Notes under the pieces: generated by a model
The model's database searches: none
Told to the model about the DNA's origin: nothing
Seen by the model: the letters and a program-made list of their open reading frames with translations, nothing else
Translations under genes and position numbers: made by a program
Part shown: in pieces, positions 1 through 9,406 of the stretch
Numbering within the stretch: position 1 is the first letter of the stretch
Layout: each line of letters opens with the position of its first letter
Source: Posidonia oceanica
Taxonomy: Eukaryota; Streptophyta; Magnoliopsida; Alismatales; Posidoniaceae
Direction of reading: 5' to 3'
DNA: 64,000 bases
Assembly (NCBI GenBank): GCA_037176725.1
Contig: JAZBRS010000013.1
Location: 8,187,001-8,251,000 of the forward strand

Positions 1-1
1 G

Positions 2-1330
2 GCAAACTTTGACATGAGCCGGTTCCCCCCATTTAGATTACCTCCAGGTTTCAAGTACTTGAAGACTCCCAAGTTCAATGGAACCACCAACCCACTCAGT
101 CACCTGTTGCGGTTCCAAATGGAGTCAGCCCCCTATTTCCATGATTTGGGGCTCGTGGTACACCTGTTCTTTTACTCACTCGAGGGAGAGCCCATGGACT
201 GGTTTCTCACTCTCTCCAAGGAAGACCTCAGTAGCTTTGATAAAATCAGAGAGAGCTTCCTCACAAAGTACCAGCACAAGATAGACTCCAAGCCAACCTT
301 CCATGACCTAAGCAAGGAGGTCATGAAGTAAGGCGAAAGCTGGGTAACAATCGCCAATAGATGGCGGGAAATGGCGGCCAGATCAGGGCTGACCATTCCA
401 GAGAGACAAGTCATCCAGACCCTCATTGCAAACACAACTGGACCAATGAAGAAGGGGCTAGTGAATGCCTATTGCCCCAATGTTATGGCTTTGTATGAAG
501 TAGCGGCCTCCGTTAAAGAAAACTTGCATGAATTCATGGAGGAGCCAAAGAAAAACCGGAAAACACAGGTGGTAGAGGGAGTGACCGGAGTCGTCAACGA
601 GATGAGCCCCGCCCCCAGGCCATTCGATCAAAGGGCTATACTGGCTTCGCAGTAACCACCATGGAGCCACCCTCCTCCTCAGCAGCAGCCAACATGGAGC
701 CACCCTCCTCCTCAACAACAGCAAGCTTGGAGCCGCCCTCCTCAGCAGCAGTAGGCATGGAATAATCCTCCTCCTCAGCAACAGATCCGCCCAATGTAGA
801 ATACTCCCCGGCCACAATGGACTAGGGGTAATCAAAATGGCCAGGCCAACAACCGAAATCCCCCCAACAACACTGGGAATGGGAGCGGTTATCATAATGT
901 TCCCCCTTCATTGCCACGCAAAAAGGGAAGAAGAGACCATTACCCTCCTCTACCAGTCACGCTGGCCGACATGTTCATAGAACTAGAGGAAGCAAAAGCA
1001 CTCGAATTCCCACCAGCTAGGCCTGAATTGCCAAATTGTGACCGGAACAAATACTGCCCGTTCCATAGAATGCATGGTCACAACATCAATGACTGCTTGA
1101 CTTTCAGGGACATAGTCTATGACATGGTGGAGGCAGATGTGTTTGAATGGGATGTCCTAGTCAAAAGAGCCAAACAAAGAAAGCAGACAGGGACGTCCCA
1201 ACAGGTCTACAGCGACCCTCTCCCCAAGCATCAAGTCATGGCATTACAGGACGAGCAGCTCCCTAATCCATCAAAGGACTGGGACAGCCATGTTGAACTA
1301 GAAGAGGACTGGGATAGTCAAGCTGAATAA
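2..1330 (+). pseudogene. gag: gag of element A, broken by stops
   Basis: Encodes the capsid/nucleocapsid precursor that packages element RNA. One reading frame runs from the window edge, with in-frame stops at 329-331, 653-655, about 752, about 797 and 1328-1330. The capsid-type domain covers about 14-650 (motifs FPPFRLPPGFKY and EPMDWF). A Gln/Pro-rich stretch of repeated WSHPPPQQQ-like units lies at 656-800. A zinc-knuckle-like C-x2-H-x4-H-x4-C motif (CPFHRMHGHNINDC) lies at about 1054-1096, matching the Tat pattern rather than the classic CCHC. B has sense codons at the same places (for example Gln for the stop at 329), so the stops are decay. The frame continues into the proteases. Confidence 0.85.
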
Positions 1331-1384
1331 TGGGGAATAATCTCAGATGACGACTGGGACAGTGAGGTAGACAAGGGACTAACA

Positions 1385-1891
1385 GTGAAGGAGCTTTTTA
1401 ACCAGTTCAACCTCATAGCAGTAGTGGGGGAGCCACAAGAAGACATAGAGGAAGAAAGCCAAGTTCAAAAAGCCAATCAGCAATTTGAACGGGAAAATAT
1501 AGTCTTTAAAGATTCAGAGCTTCCACCCCCACATAAGCAAGAGCTACCACTCGTCATCACAGTGGGCATAAATGATAATGTGCTGCAAGGAGTATTGGTT
1601 GACACTGGAGCAAGCCGAAGCCTCAGTTCTCTCTCCACACTCTGGAGCTTGGGGCTAAATGAGGGCGAGCTGGATAGGACTCCCTTTATGTGCACTGGGT
1701 TTGATCAGAAAGAGAAGTTGGCACTAGGGACCATGCTCATGGAAATCACAGTCGGTCCTTTGACCAGTATCACTTCGGTGATCATTATGAAGGAGGAAGT
1801 CCTGGAGCCACTCATCCTAGGGAGGTCTTGGCTAGCAGAGGTCGGGGCTGTAGCATCTTCAATTTATCAAATGCTAAAATTCAAATACTAA
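1385..1891 (+). pseudogene. First retropepsin-like protease domain (PR1), element A
   Basis: Aspartic protease fold in the same frame as gag. The catalytic motif DTGA is at 1601-1612 and the downstream ILGRSW motif (hydrophobic pair plus G, typical of retropepsins) at about 1814-1831. It ends at a TAA (1889-1891) where B reads Gln. A second DTGA domain follows about 1 kb downstream in the same frame, so the element has two tandem protease domains. The role of PR1 is not known: it could be an active half of a covalent dimer or a structural partner. The corresponding motif in B has mutated to DTRA. Confidence 0.75.
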
Positions 1892-1945
1892 GGAGCGGTT
1901 GTTAGCATTCCAGCCAACCGACTAGGGATTCTATGCACATTCAAG

Positions 1946-3153
1946 ATGCCAGAGCTACAGATTGCAACCCTTTGGGAAGAGGAGGAGTCACAACGTCTGC
2001 CATGGAGAAAATCACCGCTATGGGAGCCCAAGTTGCTGTCACCACCAGTCTCCCCAATCTTCAGAGCAGTAAGGCCACCATCAGGACAATTGCCGACCCT
2101 CAGCACTTCGGTACTTTGGAGCACTACTAATCCATCATCCCCAATCTTTCGAGTACCAACAGAGCAGTGGGCTAAAGCCACAAAGCCACCAGAGCTCGAC
2201 GGATCTATACGGAAGGAGTCCATCTTCGCCTGGCCGCTCAAGAAGGGAACATCTAAACGAAATGAGGCTACTGCACCCATTACTAGAGGAGGGAGGTTGT
2301 CAAATCGAATCATGCCACTAGCAGAGCAAGCAGAGCCGGTCAGACCTGAAGTAGGACCCGGGTCGGCAGAATATGACATCCTAGAGCAATTAAAGAAGAT
2401 GTAGTCCAGGATCTCAATCTATGACCTCAAAAACAGCTCAAATGAACACCGGAAAGCTCTGCTAGAAGTGCTAGAGAAGGCCCAGGTTGCCCTAGACATG
2501 CCTGCGGAGGAACTCCATATCATAGCTACAGCAGCCTTTGTAGAGCCAATCATTACTTTTGCTGATAGCGAGTTGGCACCAATAGAGAGGAGAAAAGCTC
2601 CATTGAATGAAACCATTTCTATAAACAATCACTTAATTTCTGAAGTGCTCATAGATACTGGTGCATCAATGAACATCTGCTCGTTGAATACAATACGGGC
2701 CTTAGGCGTCAATGAGGCCTCCTTAACCCCCATTGACATGACGATTGCCGGGTATGATGACAGCAAAAGGAAAGCACATGGCAAGTGGACCACAAAGATA
2801 GGGATAGGACCAGCTCAGGTTCTAACCCAACTAATCGTCATAGATGTCAATGTCCCATATCAGATCATCCTAGGGAGACAATGGCTAGACAATCTAAAAG
2901 GAGTATCATCTCCTCGGCACCAATGCCTGAAATTCCCACACGATGGGAAAATCAACAAGATAGCAAGAGACATACCAGGCCAAGAAGCAAAGGCAAATGT
3001 GATATACCTGCCGCACCAGTTCAGTGTGCGAGAAAAGTTGACCTGTGCCGAAAAAGGCAAGAATGTCGTATCTATGGTCGAGCTGAGGGACAAGTGGGCC
3101 AAGCCTAGGCTATTTCACAAGAAGAAGGAATCCTCCAAAAGCAAAAGACCGTC
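1946..3153 (+). pseudogene. Second retropepsin-like protease domain (PR2) with N-terminal spacer, element A
   Basis: Same frame as gag and PR1. A spacer of about 150 codons (1946-2404, ending in a TAG where B has Gln) leads to a helical stretch and then the protease. DTGA lies at 2654-2665 and ILGRQW at about 2867-2884. The domain ends with a conserved block (SSPRHQCLKFP) also present in B and D. It probably cleaves the Gag-Pol polyprotein; retropepsins act as dimers. Conservation of the catalytic triplet in A, B and D makes PR2 the likelier enzyme. Confidence 0.8.
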
Positions 3154-3154
3154 C

Positions 3155-3303
3155 ATGAATGTGGGATGGGTAATCATGTGGAGAATTGGCTACAAGAAAG
3201 GCCAAGGCTTAGGCCGAGAAGGAAAGGGAATGAAGGAGCCAGTGAAGGTCTGTGACAGAGAAGGAAGGGGAGGACTCGGTTTCGACCAGTTCCCCGATGG
3301 ATG
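3155..3303 (+). pseudogene. G-patch domain after PR2, element A
   Basis: A stretch of about 45 residues with the glycine spacing of a G-patch: an aromatic start (VGW), IGYKKGQGLG, then GKGMKEPV and a terminal GLGF. G-patches bind RNA or activate DEAH helicases. Betaretroviruses carry one at the C-terminus of protease. It sits in frame right after PR2 and before a stop (3302-3304 region, CGA in B changed to TGA here). B (from 32484 down) and D (from 59835 down) carry the same domain; in B the GQGLG core has decayed to GHSLS. The family call is from glycine and aromatic pattern only. Confidence 0.75.
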
Positions 3304-3988
3304 ACCATTACAGTGGAATCTACAAGGACATTTTACCAGCGTAGGGATATTCGATCCGAATTCATCCCCCCTGGCAAATATTATTTTGGCGCAATCAACC
3401 TAACACACTCTCCAAAGTGTAGAGGACACAGCCGACGTAAACATTTCCGGCTTATTCCAAACACTTGAATTACCAGCAGAACCTCATGAAGGTCAAACTA
3501 CAAGGGAGTTGACAGCAGAGCCACATGAAGGCCAGACTGTAGTAGCAAAACCTCACGAAGGTCAGACTACAAAAGAGTTGCCAGTACAACCTCACGAAGG
3601 TCAGACTGCAACATCGCCGCCACCACTATTAGGCGCACCAGCCCCCGAACCTCCAGATCGGCCACCTCTTTCTTCTTCGCCTTCTTCTCTAGGCGCACCG
3701 GCCCCCGAACCTCCAGATCGGCCACCTCTTCCTTCTTCTCCCTCTTCTTCTGGCATCGCCGCTTCCAAGCCTCTGCCTCCTCCAGGTCCGGACATCTTTT
3801 CCTCCTTTGAGCAAAGGCCGGGGCAAATTCTACGCAAGTCACAACGACTCGTAGACAAGGTCCGCCGCCTCACGGCTGATCTCTTTGAAGGTCTGCAACC
3901 TCAGAGACCTGAAGTTGACCCCGATCCAGGGGCCGACTATGAGCTTCTCGTAGATGATGGGAATGTCAATCCTGACGAGCCCGCCTAA
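3304..3988 (+). pseudogene. Repeat-bearing proline-rich linker closing the gag-pro frame, element A
   Basis: Continues the gag-pro frame to a TAA at 3986-3988. It contains about four copies of a 12-13 codon unit with the core EPHEGQT (about 3480-3605), then two 20-codon units with GAPAPEPPDRPPL (about 3628-3750), then a basic stretch and an acidic tail. B has the same organisation (32484-31711). D has an unrelated repeat at this place (two to three 26-codon units, 59440-59620). The linker is therefore variable in sequence but fixed in position. No enzymatic function is visible. Confidence 0.7.
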
Positions 3989-5930
3989 GGAGGCTCCTAC
4001 CTCTACTGATGGAGGTAACTCTAGGGGCATCCCCCAAGATACTGTAAATAAAACTTTGTTTAATTCTGCATTGTTTTCATTTCCTAGGAATAAAGGTAAT
4101 TTACTTTCTGTTTTCAATAAAGGAGAGGATCACCATGTTAGTTCTAGCAGCTCGCGGTCAACTTCGGCCACCGCTTCCAAAACTGTGCACGTGTGTCAAT
4201 ACATGGAGGCATTGCCTCAGGAGCTGGCTACTGCTAACATGGTCTTCCTAGTAGAAGAATTTGATCGGTTTGGAAAGTGTGCAGGAATGGAGGCGTATGA
4301 GCTAGTTAGCTGTAGTGAGGAGGAACAAGATCAAAAGGCAGACTCAGACCTCCTTAAGCATCTCATGGATAAATATGATGAGGAAACCAAGGAAGCTGAA
4401 GAGGATACTATGGAGGTCAACCTGGGAACCACCAAAGAGCCAAAACCAATACTCATAAGTGCAAGCCTAAGCCCAGAAGAGCGGGGGTAAATGGTCCAAA
4501 TCTTGAAGGAATTTGTGGATGTGCTGGCCTTCAAATACAAGGATATGCCTGGACTGCAATCAGCCCTAGTGGAACACCTGCTTCCACTAAACTCTGGAAC
4601 CAAGCCTGTCAAGCAGAAGCTGAGGCGACTAAGGCCGGAACTCGCCCTCAAAGTCAAAGAAGAAATTGATAAGCTCCACAAAGCAGAATTCATCAGAGTG
4701 GTTGTGTACCCCAGCTGGGTCTCAAATATAGTACCAGTGGCCAAAAAGGACAGGAAAGTTCGGGTTTGCATTGACTATCGCAACCTCAACGCCGCCTGTC
4801 CCAAGGACGACTTCCCTTTGCTGCATATTGACTTGCTAGTAGACAATACAGCAGGATTTGAGATGCTGTCTTTCATGGATGGTTTCTCCGGTTACAACCA
4901 AATTAAGCTAGCAGAGGACGACTAAGAGAAGACGTCGTTCATCACAGCATGGGGGACGTACTGCTACGTAGTCATGCCATTCGGCCTCAAGAACGCCGGT
5001 GCAACATATCAGAGAGCAATGATGGCCATCTTCCATGACATGATGCACGATTGCATGGAAGTGTATGTTGACGATGTCTTGGTCAAATCAAGAACAAGGG
5101 AGGCACACTTTGAGGCATTAAGAAGGGTACTGAGCAGAGCAAGGCAATATCAGCTGAAAATGAACCCAAAGAAATGTGTGTTTGGGGTAACTGCTGGGAA
5201 GCTACTGGGATTCATCATCAGCAAGAGAGGAATCGAGCTGGACCCGTAGAAGGCCAGAGCAATAGCACAGATGCCTCCACCCCGAAACATTAAGGAACTC
5301 AGAGGACTTATTGGCCACTTACAATTCATCAGGAGATTCATCTCACAGCATGTAGATCGATGTAAGCCATTTTATGAGTTACTGAAGGGAGGAAGGGAAT
5401 TCACCTGGGATGAGAAATGCCAGAAAGCTTTTGATGAACTCAAAGCATATCTCATGGCTCCCCTAGTCTTGTCAGCACCTGTGCCAGGGAAGCCTTTGCT
5501 ACTCTATGTAGCAGCCACTGCATCGTCAATAGGGGTAGTGTTAGCTCAACATGATGAGGATGGGAAGAAGGAAAAAGCTATCTACTATCTGAGTAGAACT
5601 TTCCTGGGTTATGAAGAGAAGTATACGGCCATAGAAAAGCACTGCTTGGCCTTAGTATGGGCATCTCAAAAGTTGAGACACTACTTCCTAGCCCATAAAG
5701 TCTGTTACATTGCCAAAATGGACCAAATCAAGTATATGTTCGAGAAGCCAGTCCTCTCTGGAAGGTTGGCAAGGTGGCAACTCCTCCTCACTGAATTCGA
5801 CTTACAATATGTGTCCCAGAAGGCAGTCAAGGGGCAGGCCATTGCAGATCACCTAGCAGAACTACCAATAGAAGATTATCAACCGGTCCGAACAGACTTC
5901 TCCGATGAGGAGATACTGGAAATAGAAGCC
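3954..5930 (+). pseudogene. pol: Reverse transcriptase and first RNase H (RH1), element A pol
   Basis: Copies element RNA into DNA. The frame is open from about 3954 with stops at 4488-4490, 4923-4925 and 5247-5249. RT motifs: RVCIDYRNLNAACPKDDFPL (about 4758-4817), MPFGLKNAGATYQRAM, and the catalytic YVDD at 5064-5075. RH1 follows (about 5490-5760), but where gypsy RNase H has a catalytic Asp the element reads YVAATASSIG, so the first Asp is absent. In D the site is VTDNSMG. This fits a degenerate RH1 kept as a structural connection, as known for Tat elements with a second RNase H. The stops at 4923 and 5247 correspond to Gln codons in B. Confidence 0.9.
3986..4036 (+). promoter_or_regulatory. 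Conserved stop codon followed by two hairpins at the gag-pro/pol boundary
   Basis: The gag-pro stop (TAA) is followed 9 bases later by a hairpin with stem TACCTC/GAGGTA (3998-4003 and 4012-4017) and then a second hairpin CTAGGGG-CAT-CCCC (4021-4034). In B the second hairpin is a perfect CTAGGGG/CCCCTAG. C has GCCTC/GAGGC and D has GCTTCC/GGAAGC in place of the first stem. Position and pairing are kept while bases change, which argues for an RNA structure. In A and B pol lies in the +1 frame relative to gag-pro; in D it is in the same frame after the stop. Confidence 0.6.
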
Positions 5931-6400
5931 ACCGAGTCTCCCACTCAGCAATGGACTCTCTACTTTGATGGAGCACTCAACAGACAAGGGGCAGGCATCG
6001 GAGTAGCACTTCTCACTCCGGAAGAAGTTCTCATTCCTCAAGCTATACAGCTAAACTTCGCCACAAATACCAATAATGTTGCAGAATACGAGGCCTTGAT
6101 CCTCGGACTACGCCTAGCACTGGAGCTAGGGGCAAAGCGGTTGAAACTCATCAGAGACTCCCAATTGGTTCTAAGACAAATTCTGAACAAATATAGAACC
6201 CTAAACCCAAGGCTAGAAGAATACAAAGGCATTGCACGCCTCCTATTGGCATGGTTTCAGCAAGTGGTGTACGTCCACACCCTCCGGAGTCATAACCTAC
6301 TAGCGGATGCTCTTGCTTCGCTGGCTTCCTCAATCGAATTCCCCATCAATGTCCGGGAGCAAACAATAACGGTACGCGGCATGGGATACCTGCCATTGAC
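5931..6400 (+). pseudogene. Second (archaeal-type) RNase H domain, element A
   Basis: Removes RNA from RNA-DNA hybrids during reverse transcription. All four expected acidic positions are visible: YFDGAL, AEYEAL, RDSQLV and LADALASLAS. This domain between RH1 and integrase is a hallmark of the Tat lineage. A one-base deletion near 6373-6380 (compared with B) shifts the frame, so the following 6419-6730 segment reads in another phase. Confidence 0.88.
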
Positions 6401-6418
6401 TCAACTGAGCCGTGGGCC

Positions 6419-7748
6419 GTGGAGCTTAGACAAAAAATTGGGGAATCAAGAGTAGGCATGTTTGAAGTTTGTTACAACATAGAGGATGACGGGAACCCAT
6501 GGTTCTTTGACTTCCAGAACTACATTCAAGACGGGATCTTCCTCGACTACGCAACTTCACAAGACAAGGAGGCAGTTCGGAGGATGGCTACAAGATACTT
6601 CATGAGAGCCGAGGTCCTTTTCAAAAGGTCCTTCAGCGGAATAGAGCTGTGCTGTGTCACGTATGAGGAGGTTGAAGTTATCATCAGAGAAATGCATGAA
6701 GGCATATGTGGAGGACACATCAGTTCTTAATTCATGGCAAAAATGATGTTGCGCAGAGGGTACTACTAGCCCACAATGGTGCGCAGAGGGTACTACTTGC
6801 GCAAATAAGGTGAGAAGGTGCAAACTGTGCCAGATCCATGCAGACAGAATACATGCACCAGCATCAGAGTTGAATTCGACTCAAGCAGTGTGGCCCTTCT
6901 CTATGTGGGCATTTGATGTCGTGGGACCATTCGACACTGAAAAGCAGAATAGGTTCATCCTCACAGCCACTGAGTACTTCACCAAATGGGCTGAAGCGGA
7001 AGCGTTCACTGAAATCAAAGCTTCAAATCTTTGCAAGTTCGTGCAGAAGAATATCATCTCAAGGTTCGGGATCCCAAAGAAACTGGTAGTAGACAATGGC
7101 GCAATCTTCGTATCCCAAGACTTCAAAAAGCTCCGTAAGAAGTTTAAGATCGATTTGCATCATTCAGTGCCATATTACCTGCAAGGTAATGGGCAAGCTG
7201 AAGCTACTAATAAAACATTAATCCGAATCCTTAAGAAAACGGTAGAAGGAGCCATGGGACATGACTGGACAGATAAGCTAATTGATACCTTGTGGGCCTA
7301 TCGAACCTCCATAAGAACGCCTACGGGCCAAACCCCGTTTGCGCTTACTTATGGTATGGAGACGGTAGTTCCATTTGAGGTCATGGTCCCCTCATCCAGG
7401 ATACAACTCGACAATGACATAACTACCAAGGATAAGAGGCAATTATTAAATCAACAATTGGATTTGCTAGATGAGAAGCGGTTGCAAGCAGCTGAGCATG
7501 CACGCCTCTACCAAGAACGACTTGCAAGAGCATATAAGAAGAAAGTAATTGAACGTAAATTCAATATCGGTGAATGGGTGCTTAAAGAAATCCTTCCTCC
7601 AAAGTATGGGAAACTGAGACCAAATTGGGAAGGACCATACTTGGTGGTTGAGGCATATCCAGGCAATGCCTATTGTTTGGCCAGAGAGGATGGCACTAGG
7701 TTTGAATATCCCTGGAATGCACTGCACCTCAAAAGGTACTACCCTTGA
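6419..7748 (+). pseudogene. Integrase, element A
   Basis: Inserts the cDNA into the genome. The N-terminal HHCC zinc domain spans about 6690-6830 (HEGICGGH, then CKLC). The catalytic core has Asp at 6915, Asp at 7092 (DNG) and Glu at 7200 (GQAEAT): 35 residues lie between the second Asp and the Glu, a DD35E core. The C-terminal GPY-type motif (WEGPYLV) is near 7627-7650. The stop is at 7746-7748. The frame is broken between 6730 and 6810, where a 17-base block (6747-6763) is repeated at 6781-6797 and replaces about 10 bases present in B. The stop in GYY*PT (about 6768) is TGG in B. Confidence 0.9.
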
Positions 7749-8138
7749 TATGCACACTGAGCCATTAGACTACCCATGCTCAAGGGCCCTCTGCTGTTGA
7801 AGCCTAGGAATTTTGCCTTAGCCTCACCCCACAAACACCTGGTGGGAGAAGGAAAGGAAATGGTCCCACACTAAGATAGAGGCAAATCATAAGGAGTCCC
7901 CTCCCAGTTCATGAATAACTAGTCCACACACATCCCTCGAGTTAGACGCGTTACCCTAGTACAAATTGGGTAGGCATCTAAGGCCAAAACCTAGAAGCGC
8001 AGAAAAGAGTGGAGTGTATCAAATGAAAGAGTGTCTTAGTTCGTCAAAGAACAAGTATCTATTGACCGAGCACTCAGAAGGGGTGAGACTACTTGCCAAA
8101 GTACCTAGAAAAGAAAGAAAAAAAGGGTCAGAAAAGAA

Positions 8139-8210
8139 GGCAGCAAAGAAGCTGTCCATGTGCAAGGAAAAAGAAAGAGAGTGGAAAAGACGGCAGTAAA
8201 AAAGCTGTCC
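8139..8210 (+). repeat. Hairpin array after pol, element A
   Basis: Two short hairpins, GGCAGC-AAAGAA-GCTGTC at 8139-8157 and a weaker copy at 8192-8210. B (27506-27524, 27557-27575), C (41451-41469, 41489-41507, 41541-41559) and D (55037-55055, 55066-55085, 55108-55126, 55144-55160) have two to four such hairpins at the equivalent place, with a loop of about 6 bases. In D one copy has changed both arms (GACAGT/ACTGTC) and so keeps pairing. Confidence 0.6.
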
Positions 8211-9022
8211 GAGAGTCAAAACTGAAAAACTAGGGAATACTATGCGCAGTAGGAATCAACCTTGAACTAGGAGGGGTTTAGGCTTCAAATCTTCAGCCAA
8301 CATCTTAGGATAGGGCATGGACTTTCCTTTAACCACATCCTGCACTGTACACTAAGAGGCAAGGGGCAGAGGCCTAGGTCTAGGAGCAATTAGGTGCCAA
8401 AGCAAGCCCGTGGTATTTTCTGACTCTAAGATACACAAGGGACCAAACTGCCAAGGTTTTCCAACCATGAGGTCTCAAGTTTCCCAACTTCCCGGAGGAT
8501 TCTTCATCTCCCATAAAATCAAAAATCCAAAAAAAATCAAAAATAAAAAATCCAAAAAAATCAAAAATTAAAAATCCAAAAAAAAATGATAAAGTCAAAA
8601 ATCCAAAAAAATGATAAAATAAAAAATCCAAAAAATAGTGAATAGGGTAAAATTTACCCAACCAACATCATCTCATGAAACTGATAACAAGTAAAGGCCA
8701 GTGATGCGAAATCTAGGACATTTTGCGACTCCGCGTCGTACTTGACCCCTCCTATTCAGGACGGTCGCTTGGTATTCGCCTACGAGATAAGACTGGGATC
8801 TCAAGAAGAGACAGTCCCTCGTTTGGCATATCATCTTTAGACAATAAAGCTGAGGCCAATACTTGTTATTCAAAACCTATGTTTCTCCATTGCATTAAGA
8901 CTTCTTTCCCATTCATAGCATTAGGTTTGCTTAAAGTATGCATTGTATATAGGTTGTTACCAAGTGTTTTGTGACCATGTTGATTTCACAGTGTTAAAGA
9001 TGTTTCCAGAAGGCACTTTGGA

Positions 9023-9044
9023 CTAGGGGCAATCATACCCCTAG
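9023..9044. other. Perfect inverted repeat CTAGGGG/CCCCTAG between convergent transcription units
   Basis: Seven-base perfect arms with an 8-base loop, lying between the 3' end of pol and the 3' end of the antisense alpha gene. The same G4/C4 hairpin type occurs at the gag-pro/pol boundary, at the 3' end of antisense beta (11550-11561) and inside LTRs (20128-20148, 25966-25988, 38338-38358). A 3'-end processing or termination role is possible but not shown. Confidence 0.5.
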
Positions 9045-9108
9045 AGGGACTAACAAATTTGCTAAGGTAATGCAGGAAAACAATTCAGGGGCGTTAAACG
9101 GGCAAAAG

Positions 9109-9222
9109 TCAGCGTCCAACGTTGGACGCGTTATCTGAAGCGTATAACGATCAACAGAGGGATGTTGGACGCCTGATTTTCTGCGTCTTACGTTATAAGT
9201 GCCAGTTTGAACGTCTTACGTT
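9109..9222. promoter_or_regulatory. Cluster of GCGTNNAACGTT-type motifs with an 18-base palindrome
   Basis: GCGTCCAACGTTGGACGC at 9112-9129 is a perfect 18-base palindrome. It is followed by GCGTATAACG and two (G/A)CGTCTTACGTT copies. The same palindrome is conserved in B (26555-26572). This cluster lies 3' of both pol and alpha, unlike the promoter-linked clusters. Confidence 0.6.
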
Positions 9223-9406
9223 TTAATTGTGACTTAAACTGTAGATTTTTGGACAGAGGGCCCTTGATCAAATATCAAAGCCACTAGGGAGTATTTCTAA
9301 ACTCAGAACAATCCAAAACACATGAACAAGGATGAAAAATGAAATATATATATTAATTCCCTTGAAAAGATACATGGTCTCCAAAAATAAAAATTACAAT
9401 GATTGC

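Larger units (their letters stand above)
7749..9406 (+). other. Conserved noncoding region between pol and the antisense genes, element A
   Basis: No coding frame is supported here. The region has four recognisable parts that recur in the same order in B, C and partly D. They are a hairpin array (8139-8210), an A-rich array of AAAATCC-type units (about 8515-8640) ending in the inverted repeat GGGTAAA/TTTACCC (about 8646-8660), a conserved 130-base block at 8705-8835, and palindromes with motif cluster at 9023-9222. Conservation between copies without a reading frame points to RNA or DNA level function, or simply to recent common origin. Confidence 0.7.
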
